Assembly: GCA_013350335.1 (NCBI GenBank)
Contig: CM023532.1
Span: forward strand, 37,635,708 to 37,699,707
Reading direction: 5' to 3'
From: Chimonanthus salicifolius
Lineage: Eukaryota > Streptophyta > Magnoliopsida > Laurales > Calycanthaceae
Length of the DNA: 64,000 nucleotides
A model generated the notes under the pieces. The model searched no databases, was not told the DNA's origin, and saw nothing but the letters and a program-made list of their open reading frames with translations. Shown in pieces: positions 1 to 11,079 of the stretch. The translations under genes and the position numbers were made by a program. Position 1 is the first letter of the stretch, and each line of letters opens with the position of its first letter.

Positions 1-40
1 AAAATAGAAGTGAGACTTCAAATTGTTGTCAAATGGGTGA

Positions 41-99
41 GAACCCAGTTACTAGTGGTATCTTTGTTGAACTTGGAGATTGCTTCTTTTGCAATAGAG
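41..99 (+). other. Possible preceding exon of the MOM1-like locus (first CxxC of the PHD finger)
   Basis: A reading frame here gives ...VELGDCFFCNR just before a GT at 100-101. CFFC would be the first zinc pair of the PHD finger whose remaining pairs lie in the next exon. The splice phase does not fit the next exon (phase 1 against a needed phase 2), so either an indel lies here or the exon call is wrong. The rest of 1-383 shows nothing else I can name. Confidence 0.35.
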
Positions 100-383
100 G
101 TCTATCTTATCACATCCATAGAGAAGCATATGAAAGTCGTTGGTCTGTGGCTGACTTTGGAAGCCACCTCTTTTATTTGGCTTAAAGTAACCTTACTTGT
201 TTGCCTGTGTGTTAGTGATGCTGCTGCTTTTCAGCTTATGTTTCCTTTGTTCGTCCTTGTTGTATGACTTTGTTTCTTGAGATGAAAACTTCTTATTCAT
301 AAAAAATTCTATGTCCATTTTCTGTCGCTCCACTTATTTAACAATTGAAATTGGCTAATTCTAGTTTGCAAAAATAATTTCAG

Positions 384-577
384 GCATTGTGATGGGAAAG
401 GATGCAGGAGGAGCTACCACTTCTCTTGTCGTGATTCTCATCTAAATAATGTACCATATGGAGCTTGGCATTGTTTGCATTGTGTTAAAAGGAAGATAGA
501 CTTTGGAGTGTATTCAGTGTCCAAAGGACTGGAGGCCATTTGGGATGCTCGAGAGGTTGAGGTGTCAGGTTCTGGAG
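384..577 (+). pseudogene. MOM1-like exon: PHD finger C-terminal part
   Basis: The acceptor is cag at 381-383 and the donor GT at 578. The open frame reads HCDGKGCRRSYHFSC, then WHCLHCVKRKIDFGVYSV and IWDAREVEV. The zinc ligands CDGKGC, HFSC and CLHC have the C4HC3 spacing of a PHD finger, which reads histone H3 tails. This exon carries no lesion. The last base joins the next exon to restore a Gly codon, which supports the junction at 577/736. A CT microsatellite (599-621) lies in the intron. Confidence 0.75.
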
Positions 578-735
578 GTAACAATATATCTTCATGAATC
601 TCTCTCTCTCTCTCTCTCTGAGCATGCATTTCTTCTCATAATGGTCATAGTGCTTGGTGTTTGTTTCTTCTTAGTATATTGCCAAGATGGTAATGCTGTT
701 GTTGGTATGCTATGACATCGGTGATGTGATTCTAG

Positions 736-871
736 GGATGCAAAAGGAGAAGCAGTATTTTGTCAAGTATGAGGGCTTGCCCATGTGCACAACTGTTGGA
801 TTCCAGAAATCCAGCTTCTCCAAGAGGCTCCATTGCTTGTTGCCAAATTCAGGAGACATTCAAAAGAAAAG
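736..871 (+). pseudogene. MOM1-like exon: first chromodomain-like segment, frameshifted
   Basis: The frame starts GMQKEKQYFVKYEG, typical of the chromodomain strand of CHD3/MOM1-like proteins. After codon GGC at 774-776 one base is missing. The expected continuation LAHVHNCWIPEIQLL is read only in the next frame, from about 777, and runs to ...FRRHSKEK at a GT donor at 872. The break is in a non-repetitive context. Confidence 0.72.
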
Positions 872-1028
872 GTCTCATACCTCTTGATAATGTTATGGTC
901 AGAGAGTTGTATTCTATTTTACTTTATTTTGTAAGTTTGCTTAGCCAGACATTCATTCTAAGGCTGATTCTTTGCACCCTATGGTTTCTTTGCTGCAAGG
1001 TGAGTAATGGTGGCATTACACCATTCTA

Positions 1029-1083
1029 AATCCCCATCCCCACCCCAACCCCACTCCCACCCCCACTCCCATCCCCACCCCCC
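1029..1083 (+). repeat. C-rich tract with G-quadruplex potential on the minus strand
   Basis: Within the intron between 871 and 1159, more than eight runs of three to six C are separated by one to four bases (tccccatccccacccca pattern). The complementary strand satisfies the G3+N1-7 rule many times over. No coding role is visible. Confidence 0.6.
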
Positions 1084-1158
1084 TATTCTGTTTTATCTCT
1101 TACTTGTTCAGGATCAATGTCTGGATCATGACACCTCTGATTTCATGCTCTTTTTCAG

Positions 1159-1447
1159 GTTCAAAGATGGAAACCAGAATGGACTATTCCACAACGTCTC
1201 TTGCTGAAAAGGCTGTTGTTGCCCCAAGGGCCAGCAGCTCAGGGCATTGATGGGCATTGCCAAGAATCTCCAGGGTGCCTTTGTGAATGGCTTGTGAAAT
1301 GGAATGGTCTTGGTTATGAGCACTGCTACATGGGAGTTGGAGAACGCCCCATTTCTAAGTTCACCTGAAACCATGGTGCTGATAAGGGATTATGAGAGTC
1401 GTCATGAAAGGGCAAAGGAAATGCCTGATCCTCGTATATCCGACAAG
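1159..1447 (+). pseudogene. MOM1-like exon: second chromodomain-like segment, frameshifted
   Basis: The acceptor is tttttcag at 1151-1158 and the donor GT at 1448. The frame reads VQRWKPEWTIPQRLL... and CEWLVKWNGLGYEH, with the WLVKWxGLxYxxxTWE chromodomain signature. One extra base near 1322-1326 shifts the frame, and the expected ATWELENAPFLSS is read in the next one, continuing to IRDYESRHERAK and RISDK at the donor. The following intron is 13.8 kb because of repeated transposon insertion. Confidence 0.75.
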
Positions 1448-2023
1448 GTGATTCTGAAACTATAATAAATTAACTACCATTCGTTAATTGCATTCTAAAG
1501 TCATCTTCATCAATTTCACTATTTAAGTATGTTGACCTTTTTAAGCATTTCCTAGTCATTGCTTTTAGTGAACTTAATATCTGAATGTTTGTATGACATG
1601 ATTCTCCAAAAGTTCCACCCATAAATTCATTTTTTTGGGTATGTATATATTTGTACATTTGTTCATTGGTGGTTGTAAGTTGGAGTTATGAATATTGTCA
1701 GATGGATCGTGCATTAATAATTTGCTGGCCTTGTTGGCCCACCTAACCATTGACTCTAAACTCCCTATACAACATATAAAATCCTACAAAGGCATGAACT
1801 TGCAAACTGGAAAACCTTACTAGAGTTTTTCTTTTTTATTATTATTTAAATTTTTTAAAGTAGTCTAATGTATTGTTAACAGTCAAGGAGATCTTGTGTG
1901 AAATTGTGTTTCTTTGTCCTCACTCTGACTAGAAGTTTAAAGAAGCTTTTAAAATGAGAGTGGTAGTTTTTCTCAAAGGTCCTATATGAATAACTGTTGG
2001 GTGGATTTTTTTTAATTACTTGC
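1448..2023. other. Start of the 13.8 kb intron, no feature seen
   Basis: AT-rich intron sequence. I see no open coding segment, tandem repeat or terminal inverted repeat. Confidence 0.5.
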
Positions 2024-2034
2024 TAGGATATGGA

Positions 2035-2211
2035 CCTTTTTTTTTTTTGAAGACCAAGGTGTCTAGGCCTCCTAGAGCACCTGGCTAATCGTTGGGGGTA
2101 TGTGCAAACCTCCCTATCCACACACACGGGTAACACTATGGAAGTGGCTTGGACCCAAGACCTCCCGCCTCTCAAGCGGGTTCTTGACCACCAAGCCAAC
2201 CCTCACAGGTT
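2035..2211 (-). mobile_element. tRNA-derived SINE with 11 bp TSD
   Basis: On the minus strand the head reads as a tRNA-like promoter: box A GGCTTGGTGGTCAAGAACCC and box B GGTCTTGGGTCCAAGCC. The body ends in an A-tail, seen as a T run at 2037-2048 on the plus strand. Flanking copies of taggatatgga at 2024-2034 and 2212-2222 are an exact TSD, so this is a retroposed SINE and not a tRNA gene. Relatives lie at 2622, 35856, 49967, 53637 and probably 58814. Confidence 0.85.
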
Positions 2212-2621
2212 TAGGATATGGAGTTCAATACAGAAATTTGAAATTTGCCACACAATGTTGCCAATGTAGGGAGGTACTCTTGTATTGCATCTGTGTGCAT
2301 ATCATATACATTCAATGATGGCTACATGTATAACAATGTGCACAATCACGTGTCATTGGTAATGTCTGAAAGTCAACAGAATCAAAGTGCTCATGAGGAG
2401 CAGCTTATTGTGCCTTTTCATGCAGAACAGAAGTGGCCTTAGTCATCTCCTCCAATTCTTCTCTGTCCTCTTTCTGCCTCTCTCCATTCTTTCTTCCTTG
2501 TATACATATATGTCATTCATAGACTTCTCACAGCGTAACTAGAGTTCTTCATGCAAACCATATGGTTGGAAAGGCATACATGTCTTATTTCCATTGGTCC
2601 TTAAAAATAAATTGGTAGGTA

Positions 2622-2815
2622 ATTTTTTTTATGACCAAGGTGTCCAGGCCTCTTAGAGCACCCTGACTAATCCTCGGGGCATGTACAAGCCTCCCTATCC
2701 ACACACACTAGGCTAACTCTACGGGGAATGGGCCTTTGGGGTAGAGTGGGAATTGAACTCAGGACTCCCGTTTCCTAAGGTGGGTTCCTAGCCATCACTC
2801 TAACCCCTTTGGGTT
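2622..2815 (-). mobile_element. tRNA-derived SINE with 12 bp TSD
   Basis: Same family as the copy at 2035: shared accaaggtgtcyaggcct, cctccctatccacacac and a box-B-like GAGTTCAATTCCCAC on the minus strand. The A-tail appears as a T run at 2623-2630. The exact TSD aattggtaggta lies at 2610-2621 and 2816-2827. Confidence 0.85.
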
Positions 2816-2827
2816 AATTGGTAGGTA

Positions 2828-4120
2828 GTTTATGATGATTCTTTTCTAACATCATTTATAGATACTGAAATTGATTGAAAAAAATCTAATATTGATGACA
2901 ACAATGTGAAGATACAAAAAGAGGACCATGATGAACATCTGCCAAGACTAAGGCTAATATGCATCCCTTTTTTGCCGACAATAATTTATAAGCTCATTGA
3001 TTATGTTCTGGTATATCTGTTAATAACTTCTTACATTTGGCTTCACTGTTCCTCACTTTCTCTGTATTGCTAGAAACACTTCATCTTTTCATATAATGAT
3101 TGCTTTTGACCATCTAATACATTACATGAAGAGAAGAGGGTTTCTAACTTAGGGGTTTCCATTTGGCAGCCTACTCCTAACTCCATCTCTCCATTTCTTC
3201 CCAATTTCACATCAAATTTCCCACCCATTAGCATCCCATCTCTTCATTTCTTCATAACTCCATTCTCCTCTTTTAGAAATTTCTCCCACATTTCGCCATT
3301 TATGGAAATTTCTTTGAAGTTGTGTCTGGATGGAGAGAAGTTGGGAAATTCTCTTGGACATTAAAAACTGGCCTTGTGTGAGTGGATGTTATAGAAGTGC
3401 AGTGTTCACTTTGCAAGAGTGACACCTCATTTAGTATAACCTTGTGTTCTCTACACTGGCAAGAAACACACAAGGTCCCTCAGCTGTTTTTGTCTCTCTC
3501 CTATCTTTATCCATGTTTTTTGTATCTTTAGGAAGTTGGAGATCATTTAGTTTTGTACTTTAATCGAGCGTCTTTCCATGGGCCCCACCTAGAAGGGTCT
3601 TCCCAAGTTTGCAAAACTTTGTTTGAAGGTGGGTGGGAATCTCCAAGACAAAGGCAGCTTGGAACACAATTCCTGCAACGATCCTCTGGACCATTTGAAT
3701 AGGACAATCAACCTAATGGCGTGGAAGTTGAAACTAATTGGCCTTTTTTAACTATGTTGGTCCAAAGATCAACCAATTTCAGAACTCTTAACCAATTTTA
3801 CAAAACTCTTAATCACAAAATCAACAAGACCAATTTTACTCTTTGATTATGCAAGGTTGATGGCGGAAGCCTACAAAATAAAGAATCAAGTTATCAGAGT
3901 ATTCGGATGTCCAAATCCAGAGTATGCATCAAGCAATCAATCACCATAATAAGAGATTTATAGTAGTTTCGGTTCTACTAACCTACATCTACTCTTCAAC
4001 CCCCCCAAACTCGGGATATCTAGAAAAATCTCAGTAGGAGAAACAAATGACTCGCAAAGAGTCTACAACTCAATGTGACTCACTAAGAGTCTACAACTCA
4101 TAATCGTCCCTACTGGGACT
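2828..4120. other. Intron sequence without recognised feature
   Basis: No coding similarity or terminal repeats recognised. Short pyrimidine-rich stretches occur near 3160-3300. The part after about 3700 may belong to the unresolved repeat that continues to 5200. Confidence 0.4.
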
Positions 4121-4122
4121 AG

Positions 4123-4475
4123 ATAGATGGTAGATCACAGAGATCAACCTACTATCATTGATCTTCTATTTATTTTTGTTACTTTTATGGCTTTCTTCAT
4201 ATCTTGTTTTTATTCTTCACTTTGAGTATATATCTCCTATACTCAAATCCTTCTTATATACTCCTTCCTTATTTTAATGAAATTTAATCGTTGATGCTTC
4301 AAAAAAATCAACACTAGGTAGATGGAAGATCACTCAGATCAGCCCACTATCAACTAGGTAGGTGGTAGATCATCCCATTATCCTCAACTTTGATAGAAGG
4401 TAGATCTCTCAGATCAGCCGACTATCCACAACTTGATAGATGGTACATCACTATGATCAGCTCACTATCTAAACT
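4123..4475. repeat. Degenerate ~40 bp tandem repeat split by a LINE-like 3' tail
   Basis: Five related units follow the pattern actaggtagatggtagatca, gatcagcccactatca (at about 4123, 4312, 4351, 4388 and 4431). Between the first and second unit sits a T-rich segment (4159-4309) ending in a short A run. It resembles the 3' ends of the LINEs at 5578 and 15862 (gagtatatatct...tactcaaatcctt...aatgaaatt). I read it as a LINE tail inserted in the array. Confidence 0.5.
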
Positions 4476-5566
4476 CAAGCAATCTCGCAAAGAGAATACA
4501 ACAAAATTCAAAGTACTCACTGAACTCGAAGATTCTTCAATCTTTGTAGCACTGCAGTGATCTTTGTCCGCTTCTTCCTCTATGCACACGTCCTTGTTGA
4601 ATAATGATTCACCCAATGTCTTTCCACTACCAAGGATCGGAGGAAGGGTATCTAGATATACTCTCGCTCAAAGAATTCTAGATCTAAACTGACAATCCAA
4701 TCACTTCACAAGTAGAGCTTTGAATGCTCATTCACCGATCACTGAAGATCAAAGTGATGGAACAAAAACTCTCTTTTAAAGATTTGCCAATAAAGAAATT
4801 CAGAGTCTCTCAGATGTTTTCTGCGCTCAACAATAATTCTCCAGTTCATTCAACCCTAAATAACATTTTCTGAAACTTAAGTTAGGAACACCGGACACAC
4901 TTTGGGATAGTGAACAATAAGTTCGGTAGCCTGAACACTGTTGACAATTCAGGGTCAACTCTTCAAGAACTAGCTCCAATGGCTAGATTTGGATTTCTAA
5001 AAATATCTTAAAAGTCAAAGGCCTGCCGACGGTATTTAGTAGACTGAACTAGAACTTCGGTGCTCTGAACTCACTCGAGAGACTAAGTGCACAATTTTGT
5101 CAAAAATCCCCGTTCGGGTCAGAGTACCGAATTGCATCTTCAGAAGACCGAACCACTTCGGTATTCTGAAATCAATCTTCCATAGACTGAAGTTTCTTGT
5201 ACAAATTCAAACAACAATTCATTGCAATGTTGTTAAACCCGGACCGACCCGTGGTTGAACCGTGGTTCAACCTAGGACCTGGCTTCAATGTTGGTCGGTT
5301 TAATTAAAAACCCTTTATATAAATATACCCGAGTTTGACCGGTTTTATTTAAAAACCCGTAACCCGCCCACCATAAACCGTGAACTAAGATAAACATTTT
5401 AGAAATGATAAAAAAATATTTTATCAAATAAATTCAACAAGGGCAACCTACAAAGGCCTTCCCTTTAAAATATAATTTTTAATTCTAACGGCCCCACCCA
5501 TCCCCATAAGGTCAAAGGGGTGAGGAAATGAAATACCCATGAGCCTCTTTTATAGCCTCAGCCTAA
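4476..5566. repeat. Unassigned repeat-like sequence
   Basis: The motif cggtattctgaa/cggtgctctgaac recurs several times between about 4920 and 5180, which suggests part of an LTR-type repeat. I cannot place its ends. From about 5228 a different GC-richer stretch (gttgttaaacccggaccg) looks like the end of a small DNA element. Confidence 0.3.
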
Positions 5567-5577
5567 GGCAAAAATTT

Positions 5578-6066
5578 GCTCAGGAGCGAAGAGCAATTAG
5601 GAGAGCACTTCAGGTTTGTTCTAGGTTTAGGAATGGTAACTTCATTATCGAAGGTGACTCAACTAATGTCATCTCCTGGGCTAGTAATAGGACCGTGGAG
5701 ATTAGTTTGTATTGCTAGGGACATTTGGAGGTTGTGCAGGCTGGGTGGCGTCACTTTCACTCATACACCTCGATCAGCAAACTGTGTAGCAAACTTCTTG
5801 GCGAAAGTTGATGTTGATTACAAAGACCAATTTTGGAAAATTTTCAACTCACCAGCCTTGGGAGTTAGGGGAGTAGGGGGTTCCTTTTGGATCCTATGTT
5901 GGGTGGATTCTTTGGTGTATCTTTCTTTTATTTCATGTTTTTTCTTGTATTTTTGTTTCTTTTCCTTCTCCTTGGTTCTGAGTATATATTTCTATACTCA
6001 GATCCTTCTTTTGTACTTCCTTCTTGTTTTTATGGAATTAAGTCGTTAATATTTCAAAAAAAAAGG
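5578..6066 (+). mobile_element. 5'-truncated L1-like LINE with RNase H-like remnant
   Basis: The reading frames give RRAIRRALQV, NFIIEGDSTNVISWA and, after a frameshift, GGVTFTHTPRSANCVANFLAK, the RVT_3 RNase H-like C-terminus of plant L1-type LINE proteins. A T-rich 3' UTR and poly(A) at 6055-6064 follow. The exact TSD ggcaaaaattt at 5567-5577 and 6067-6077 fixes the ends. The copy is dead by truncation, a stop and frame breaks. Confidence 0.85.
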
Positions 6067-6322
6067 GGCAAAAATTTACTCTCTAGTCAATGTGGGACTT
6101 GGAGTATTCCCACTCTCCCAAGTCCCACCGTCACAACTCCCAACTCCTACTTTATCTCTTTCTCTCTCATTCCCTTACCCAGGGCCACAACTCCCAACTC
6201 CAACAAAATGCTTTATCTGTAGTACCCCGCCCTAGAGGGGGCCCAGCTGAGAGACTAGAGGGCACCAAAGGGAGAGATAAAATCGCTAGTGTTGGGATTA
6301 GCACCAATGGGCATGTGCAATA

Positions 6323-6591
6323 TGTTGAATCTAATAATAAAAAGAAATAAAGAAAGGAAAAAAAAGATGAATATCATAGAATAATGATTCTCGGAATTGT
6401 ATTAAGATGTATTTCCTCTTAGAGGGTACAGGTATATATAAGAGAGAGAGAGCCAATTAAGGTGGCTAAAAAGGAAAGTATAATCAGTCTAACTTATCTA
6501 CTCCTAATTATACACCTATACAGTTGACTTACCAAGATAGGCATAGTCAGTTTAGTTTGTCCTGAGTGGGGTCCCAGTAGGTCCCACAACA
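6323..6591 (-). repeat. Copia 3' LTR
   Basis: 269 bp starting TGTTG and ending CAACA on the plus strand. It is close to the 265 bp copy at 12941-13205, with scattered substitutions and small indels, so the insertion is not brand new. Confidence 0.9.
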
Positions 6592-6689
6592 CTCTCCCCT
6601 CAAGCTAGCTAGAAGATGTCGATCAAACCCAGGTTGTCAAGAACCGAAGTAAGTTGGTGGTGAGGAACAAACTTGGTCAGGATATCTGC

Positions 6690-8110
6690 CAATTGATCTT
6701 TTAGACTTCACATGTGGAGTAACAAGGCGGCCTTCAGAAATGTGTTGTCAGCAGGAAGTGACAATCAACCTCAATGTGCTTGCTCCGCTCATGAAAGACT
6801 GGATTGGAGGCAATGTTGATAGCGGCCTAATTGTCACAAAACATAATGAGTGGGTCGCGTGGAGCAAAATCCAATTTCCTAAAGAAATTGGCGGACCCAA
6901 AGAAGCTCAGCTGTAGTATTGGCCATTGCACGATACTCAGCTTCAGCACTGGAGCGAGCAATAACAGATTGTTTCTTACTATGCCATCCGACTAGATGAG
7001 AACCCGAAAAGACACAGTAGCCATTTGTTGAGCGGCGATCATCAGGAGAGCCGGCCCAATCAATATCTGAATAGCCACGAACAAAGAGGGAAGACTGTCA
7101 TGCAAACAACAAACCCCTGCCAGGATGAGTTTTAAGATAACGAAGGATGCGAAAGACAATATGAAGATGGGTATCCCGTGGTTCGTGCATGAACTGACTA
7201 ACCACATCAACTGTATAGGAGAGATCGGGTCGTGTAATAGTGAGATAAATCAATTTTCCCACCAACTTCTGATAAAATGAAGGACTATCAAGAGGAGTCC
7301 CGTCTGCGGCAGAGAGCTTCGTATTCACATCTAATGGAGTTTTGGCAGGTTTGCACCCAGAGAATCCAGCATGCTGAAGAAGGTCAAGAGCATACTTGCA
7401 CTGAGATAAAGAGAGTCCTCTAGAAGAATGAGCGACTTCAATACTCAAAAAATAATGCAATGGCCCAAAATCTTTAATAGCAAATGTACGCTGTAGATAT
7501 TCTTTGAAGGTAGTTATGGCAACAGCGTCATTACCGGTGAGGACAATATTATCAACATACACCACTAGAATCATGACCACAGAGTGAAGGTGGTAGATAA
7601 AAACTGAGTGATCCATCTGACATCTAGAGAAACTATAAAGCAACAATGCACTGCTGAACTTCTCAAATCACGCCCGTGGAGACTGCTTGAGGCCATATAG
7701 AGCTTTTCAGAGTTTGCAGACAGACTGAGGCTCCCCTGATTAACAAACCCTAGTGGTGGAAGCATATAAATTTCATCATGGAGATCACCATGAAGGAAGG
7801 CATTTTTCACATCTAACTGATGCAGTGGCCAGTCATAAGTGGTGGCAATGGAAATCAAGATGCGAACAGAAGTAATCTTGGCCACGGGAGAGGAGGTTTC
7901 CTGATAGTCCACCCTCTAAGTTTGTGTGAATCCTTTGGCAACGAGACGAGCTTTATACCTGGCGATGTAGCCATCCGGATTATGTTTTAAAGCAAAAACC
8001 CATTTGTACCCGACAGGAGTTTTACCTTGAGGCAAGGGAACCATGTCCCATGTGTGATTCTGCTCAAGGGCTGTGAGTTCCTCTTCCATGGCTGCCTTTC
8101 ACAAGGGATC
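6690..8110 (-). pseudogene. Copia reverse transcriptase and RNase H remnant
   Basis: Minus-strand frames show the RVT_2 hallmarks SPVAKITSVRILISIA, LDVKNAFLHGDLHDEIYM, VVYVDNIVLTGND, FAIKDFGPLHYFL and ITRPDLSYTVDVVSQFM. RNase H motifs SAEAEYRAMA and SKKQSV follow toward 6900. The catalytic YVDD motif has become YVDN at 7548-7559. A frame break separates the segments ending near 7571 and 7646, and a stop follows GRGLLFA near 7098. Not functional. Confidence 0.85.
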
Positions 8111-8114
8111 ACGG

Positions 8115-9355
8115 AGAGCGGTGTCAATCCGCTTGGGTATCTTAGTACTGTCCAAAGCTGTAAGAAAAGTGTGATAGGCAGGAGAGACAGCATGATAAGA
8201 CACAAAATGGTCATGGGGATGCGAGGTACAAGTACGTTTACCTTTGCGGAGGGCATTGGGAAGATTAGAGGCATCTGTAAGGGAAGGATTTGGGCCGGGA
8301 ACAGATGACGTGGTGGTGTTCTCGCGGAGCGGAGGCCTTATCTGTCTGCGGTGATATACCAGAGTGGGCTTAGCAGTGCTAGTGGGACGCACGTCAGAGC
8401 CAGTAGGACTCAAGTCGGGAGGGAGGAGAGGAAGAACTGGAGAAGGGACAGATGGTGAAGAGAAGTAAGGGACTGTCTCGAAGAAGGTGACATCCATAGA
8501 CACATATGTTTTGCCAGTAACTGGATCAAGACACTTGTAGCCTTTATGGAATGGGGAATATCCTAAAAAAACACTCCTCACAGCACGGGGGGAAAGTTTA
8601 TCATTAGAAAATTGGTGAACAAAGCAGGCACATCAAAATATATGTAAGGGAATAACATGAATATGTTTATGAAGAGAGAGAAGATCAATTGGTGATTTGT
8701 CTAGCAGAACTCTGGATGGCATGCGATTGATAAGGTATCATGAGGTTAGGATAGCCTCAGGCCAGTACTACTGACGGACATGCATGGAAAAAAGGAGAGC
8801 GCGGGTGACTTCAAGAAGATGTTTGTTTTTGCGTTCAGCTACACCATTCTGTTGTGGTGTAGATGGACAAGACAATTGCGATTCAATACCATGCTCTTGC
8901 ATAAATTGAGCAAAACAATGAGACAAATATTCTCCCCCATTATCCCTACGCAAAATTTTAATTTTAGAAACAAATTGAGTGGCAAACCTAATTATAAAAT
9001 GTGCGAAAGTGATCAAACACTTCAGACTTATGCTTCATGATATAAATTCAGGTTATGCGAGAATAATCATCAATAAATGACACAAAGTAACGTAAACCAG
9101 TGCGAGAAAGAGAGGGTGATTGCTAAACATTAGAATGAATAATAGAAAATAAAGAAGATGCACGTTTATTCATAGAAGAAGGAAAATAAGTTATTTTATT
9201 TTTCTCATATTGGCAGGGAGCACACTCAAACTGCTTAAATGATAAAGAAGGAACAAGTTTCTTTAGGACAAAGTTAGAGGGATGTCCCAGCCGGCAATGC
9301 CAAAACCATATATTAGACGAAGAGGAGTTAGAGTAGGCTGCAGAGGCACAACCGG
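8115..9355 (-). pseudogene. Copia integrase remnant and linker
   Basis: Minus-strand segments include the integrase core LRRDNGGEYLS and TPQQNGVAERKNKHLLEV (8768-9016) and, downstream, VFLGYSPFHKGYKCLDPV with the linker to the reverse transcriptase (8099-8581). Stops and frame changes between 8581 and 8768 and upstream of 9016 break the domain. Confidence 0.85.
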
Positions 9356-9372
9356 ACCATCCAACAGACTAT

Positions 9373-9973
9373 GAAGCACGGATACTCCGAAATCATTCGA
9401 GTATCCGTGTCGGGTACGTTTTCGACACTGATACGGCTCGGATACGTGTCAGATATGTAGCCAATTAAATAAAATATATTTTAAATACAGATACGGATCA
9501 GATAAGGCATCAGACACGTATAGATATGGCGGGATACAGGGAAACACGGGATACGGCACACGGGACACGGCTAAAACACGGGATACGGCGAAAACACGGA
9601 GGGACAATCCTTAAATCTAGAAGAAGAAAAAAAAAAAAAAAAACGGGAAAAGGAAAAAAAAGGGAAGAAAAACCACCTTTCTCCATGCCTTCGAGGTATG
9701 TCTTTTATTTTTTATTCCGCTTCCTCTTCCTCTTTTTCTTCGCCCCCCTCTGTGTCTTATCTTCTTCGCCGTTATCTCTCAAAACCTCTCCTGTTTTTCG
9801 CCGTAGCCTCTGTTTTTCGCTGCCGTCGCCCCTTTGTTTTTTTTTGGTTTTAAACGAGAGTAGACTGCGATGAAACCCTATTTTATGCCCCTCTGTTTTT
9901 TCATGTGCGGCAGTGAGCAGTTATTTTCGTATTTCCAAGGCTTTTCGTTAGTTGCTGTTTTTTTTAATATATA

Positions 9974-10036
<63 letters not shown>

Positions 10037-10529
10037 TTTTCTAATAATAGAAAATCATTTATGCACTTAATATTTAATTATGTATGTTTAAATCTCACAT
10101 TGATATTTTTTTATCTTTATATATATATATATAAAGATAAAAAAATATCAATGTGAGATTTAAACATACATAATTAAATATTAAGTGCATAAATGATTTT
10201 CTATTATTAGAAAATTGTATATATATAGTGTGTAATCTGTTTATTAGAAAAATATATATGAAACACCAATGATTTGTCTTTTTTTGGATTATTTTCAATG
10301 GATGATTGTGTGTAATCTGTTTATTAGGAAAAATTCGAAAAATTCAGTTTTTTTATCTCATAATAGAATTTATGATATTTTTTGAAAATGTCTGAATTAT
10401 TTTGTTGATATATTTTTTTTAACTATATATAAGATATATATATTTTTAATTTGGCGTATCCTGCCTGCACCCGTATCCTAGTTTTTCAAAATTTGCCGTA
10501 TTCGATATGCATACCCGTATCGGTGCTTC
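9373..10529. mobile_element. TIR-bearing insertion inside the copia element
   Basis: Copia coding sequence stops at about 9372 (DSLLDG side) and resumes at 10530 (GGLYLLA side). The inserted 1.16 kb starts GAAGCACGGATAC and ends GTATCGGTGCTTC, imperfect terminal inverted repeats. Near both ends GATACG/CGTATC motifs are packed closely. No coding domain is seen. I find no clear TSD, so the superfamily stays open. It contains an (AT)n tract (9966-10033) and the palindrome at 10023-10228. Confidence 0.6.
10023..10228. repeat. Near-perfect ~200 bp palindrome (hairpin)
   Basis: Two arms of about 95-100 bp meet at 10125/10126 with essentially no spacer (centre atctttatatatatataaagat, split here). 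I checked the arms base by base from 10031 to 10220 and saw one mismatch near 10036. The arms are AT-rich and not simple repeat: they include catttatgcacttaat and aaatctcacattgat. The transcript would fold into one long hairpin. Confidence 0.85.
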
Positions 10530-10880
10530 TTAGCCAGCAGATATAAACCTCCAACTTCACGATCGCTACCAATCACCTGCTTCATGGTCGGATCTTGAAA
10601 TACACAATGAGAAGGAAAGAAGGTAGCTGAGCAATGAAATTGTTTAGTGAGTAGCACTAACAGAAAGCAAATTGCGAGATAATGAGGTACATGTAACGCA
10701 GATGGGAGGTGCAAGGTGGAAGAGAGAGGGAGGGTCCCTTTTCCAGCGATGGTAGTAGAGGAACCATTGGCTAATTTAACTTGACCATAAGAGACAGGAG
10801 AAATGGAAGAGAAGAGATTAGACATACCCGCCATATGATCAGTGGCCCCAGAATCGATGATCCAGGAATGAGAAGAGGCA
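10530..10880 (-). pseudogene. Copia protease and GAG-pre-integrase remnant
   Basis: Minus-strand reading gives SWIIDSGATDHMAG, with the aspartic protease catalytic DSGA, then GKGTLPLSSTLHLPSALHVP and DREVGGLYLL, the usual copia order before integrase. The frame is broken between HVPH and the downstream part. Confidence 0.85.
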
Positions 10881-11079
10881 TGATTGGCAAGGACTCAGTA
10901 CCTGAAGTAGAAGAGACAGCATTGGAAACCTTAGAGTGTTGAAGGCGATCTTGTTTTTGTAATAGCATGTTAAAGTCATGTCGAGTGACTGGGGCACCGT
11001 CGCTAACAACATCAGGGGAGGAGGTAACCGGCGAGGGCAATGGAGATAGTAGCTTGCTTCAGACGGCCATGCAATTTAT

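Noticed and set aside
2150..2211. tRNA-like boxes on the minus strand
   Set aside because: They are the head of a SINE with an A-tail and target duplications, without a full cloverleaf. The same holds for the other SINE heads.
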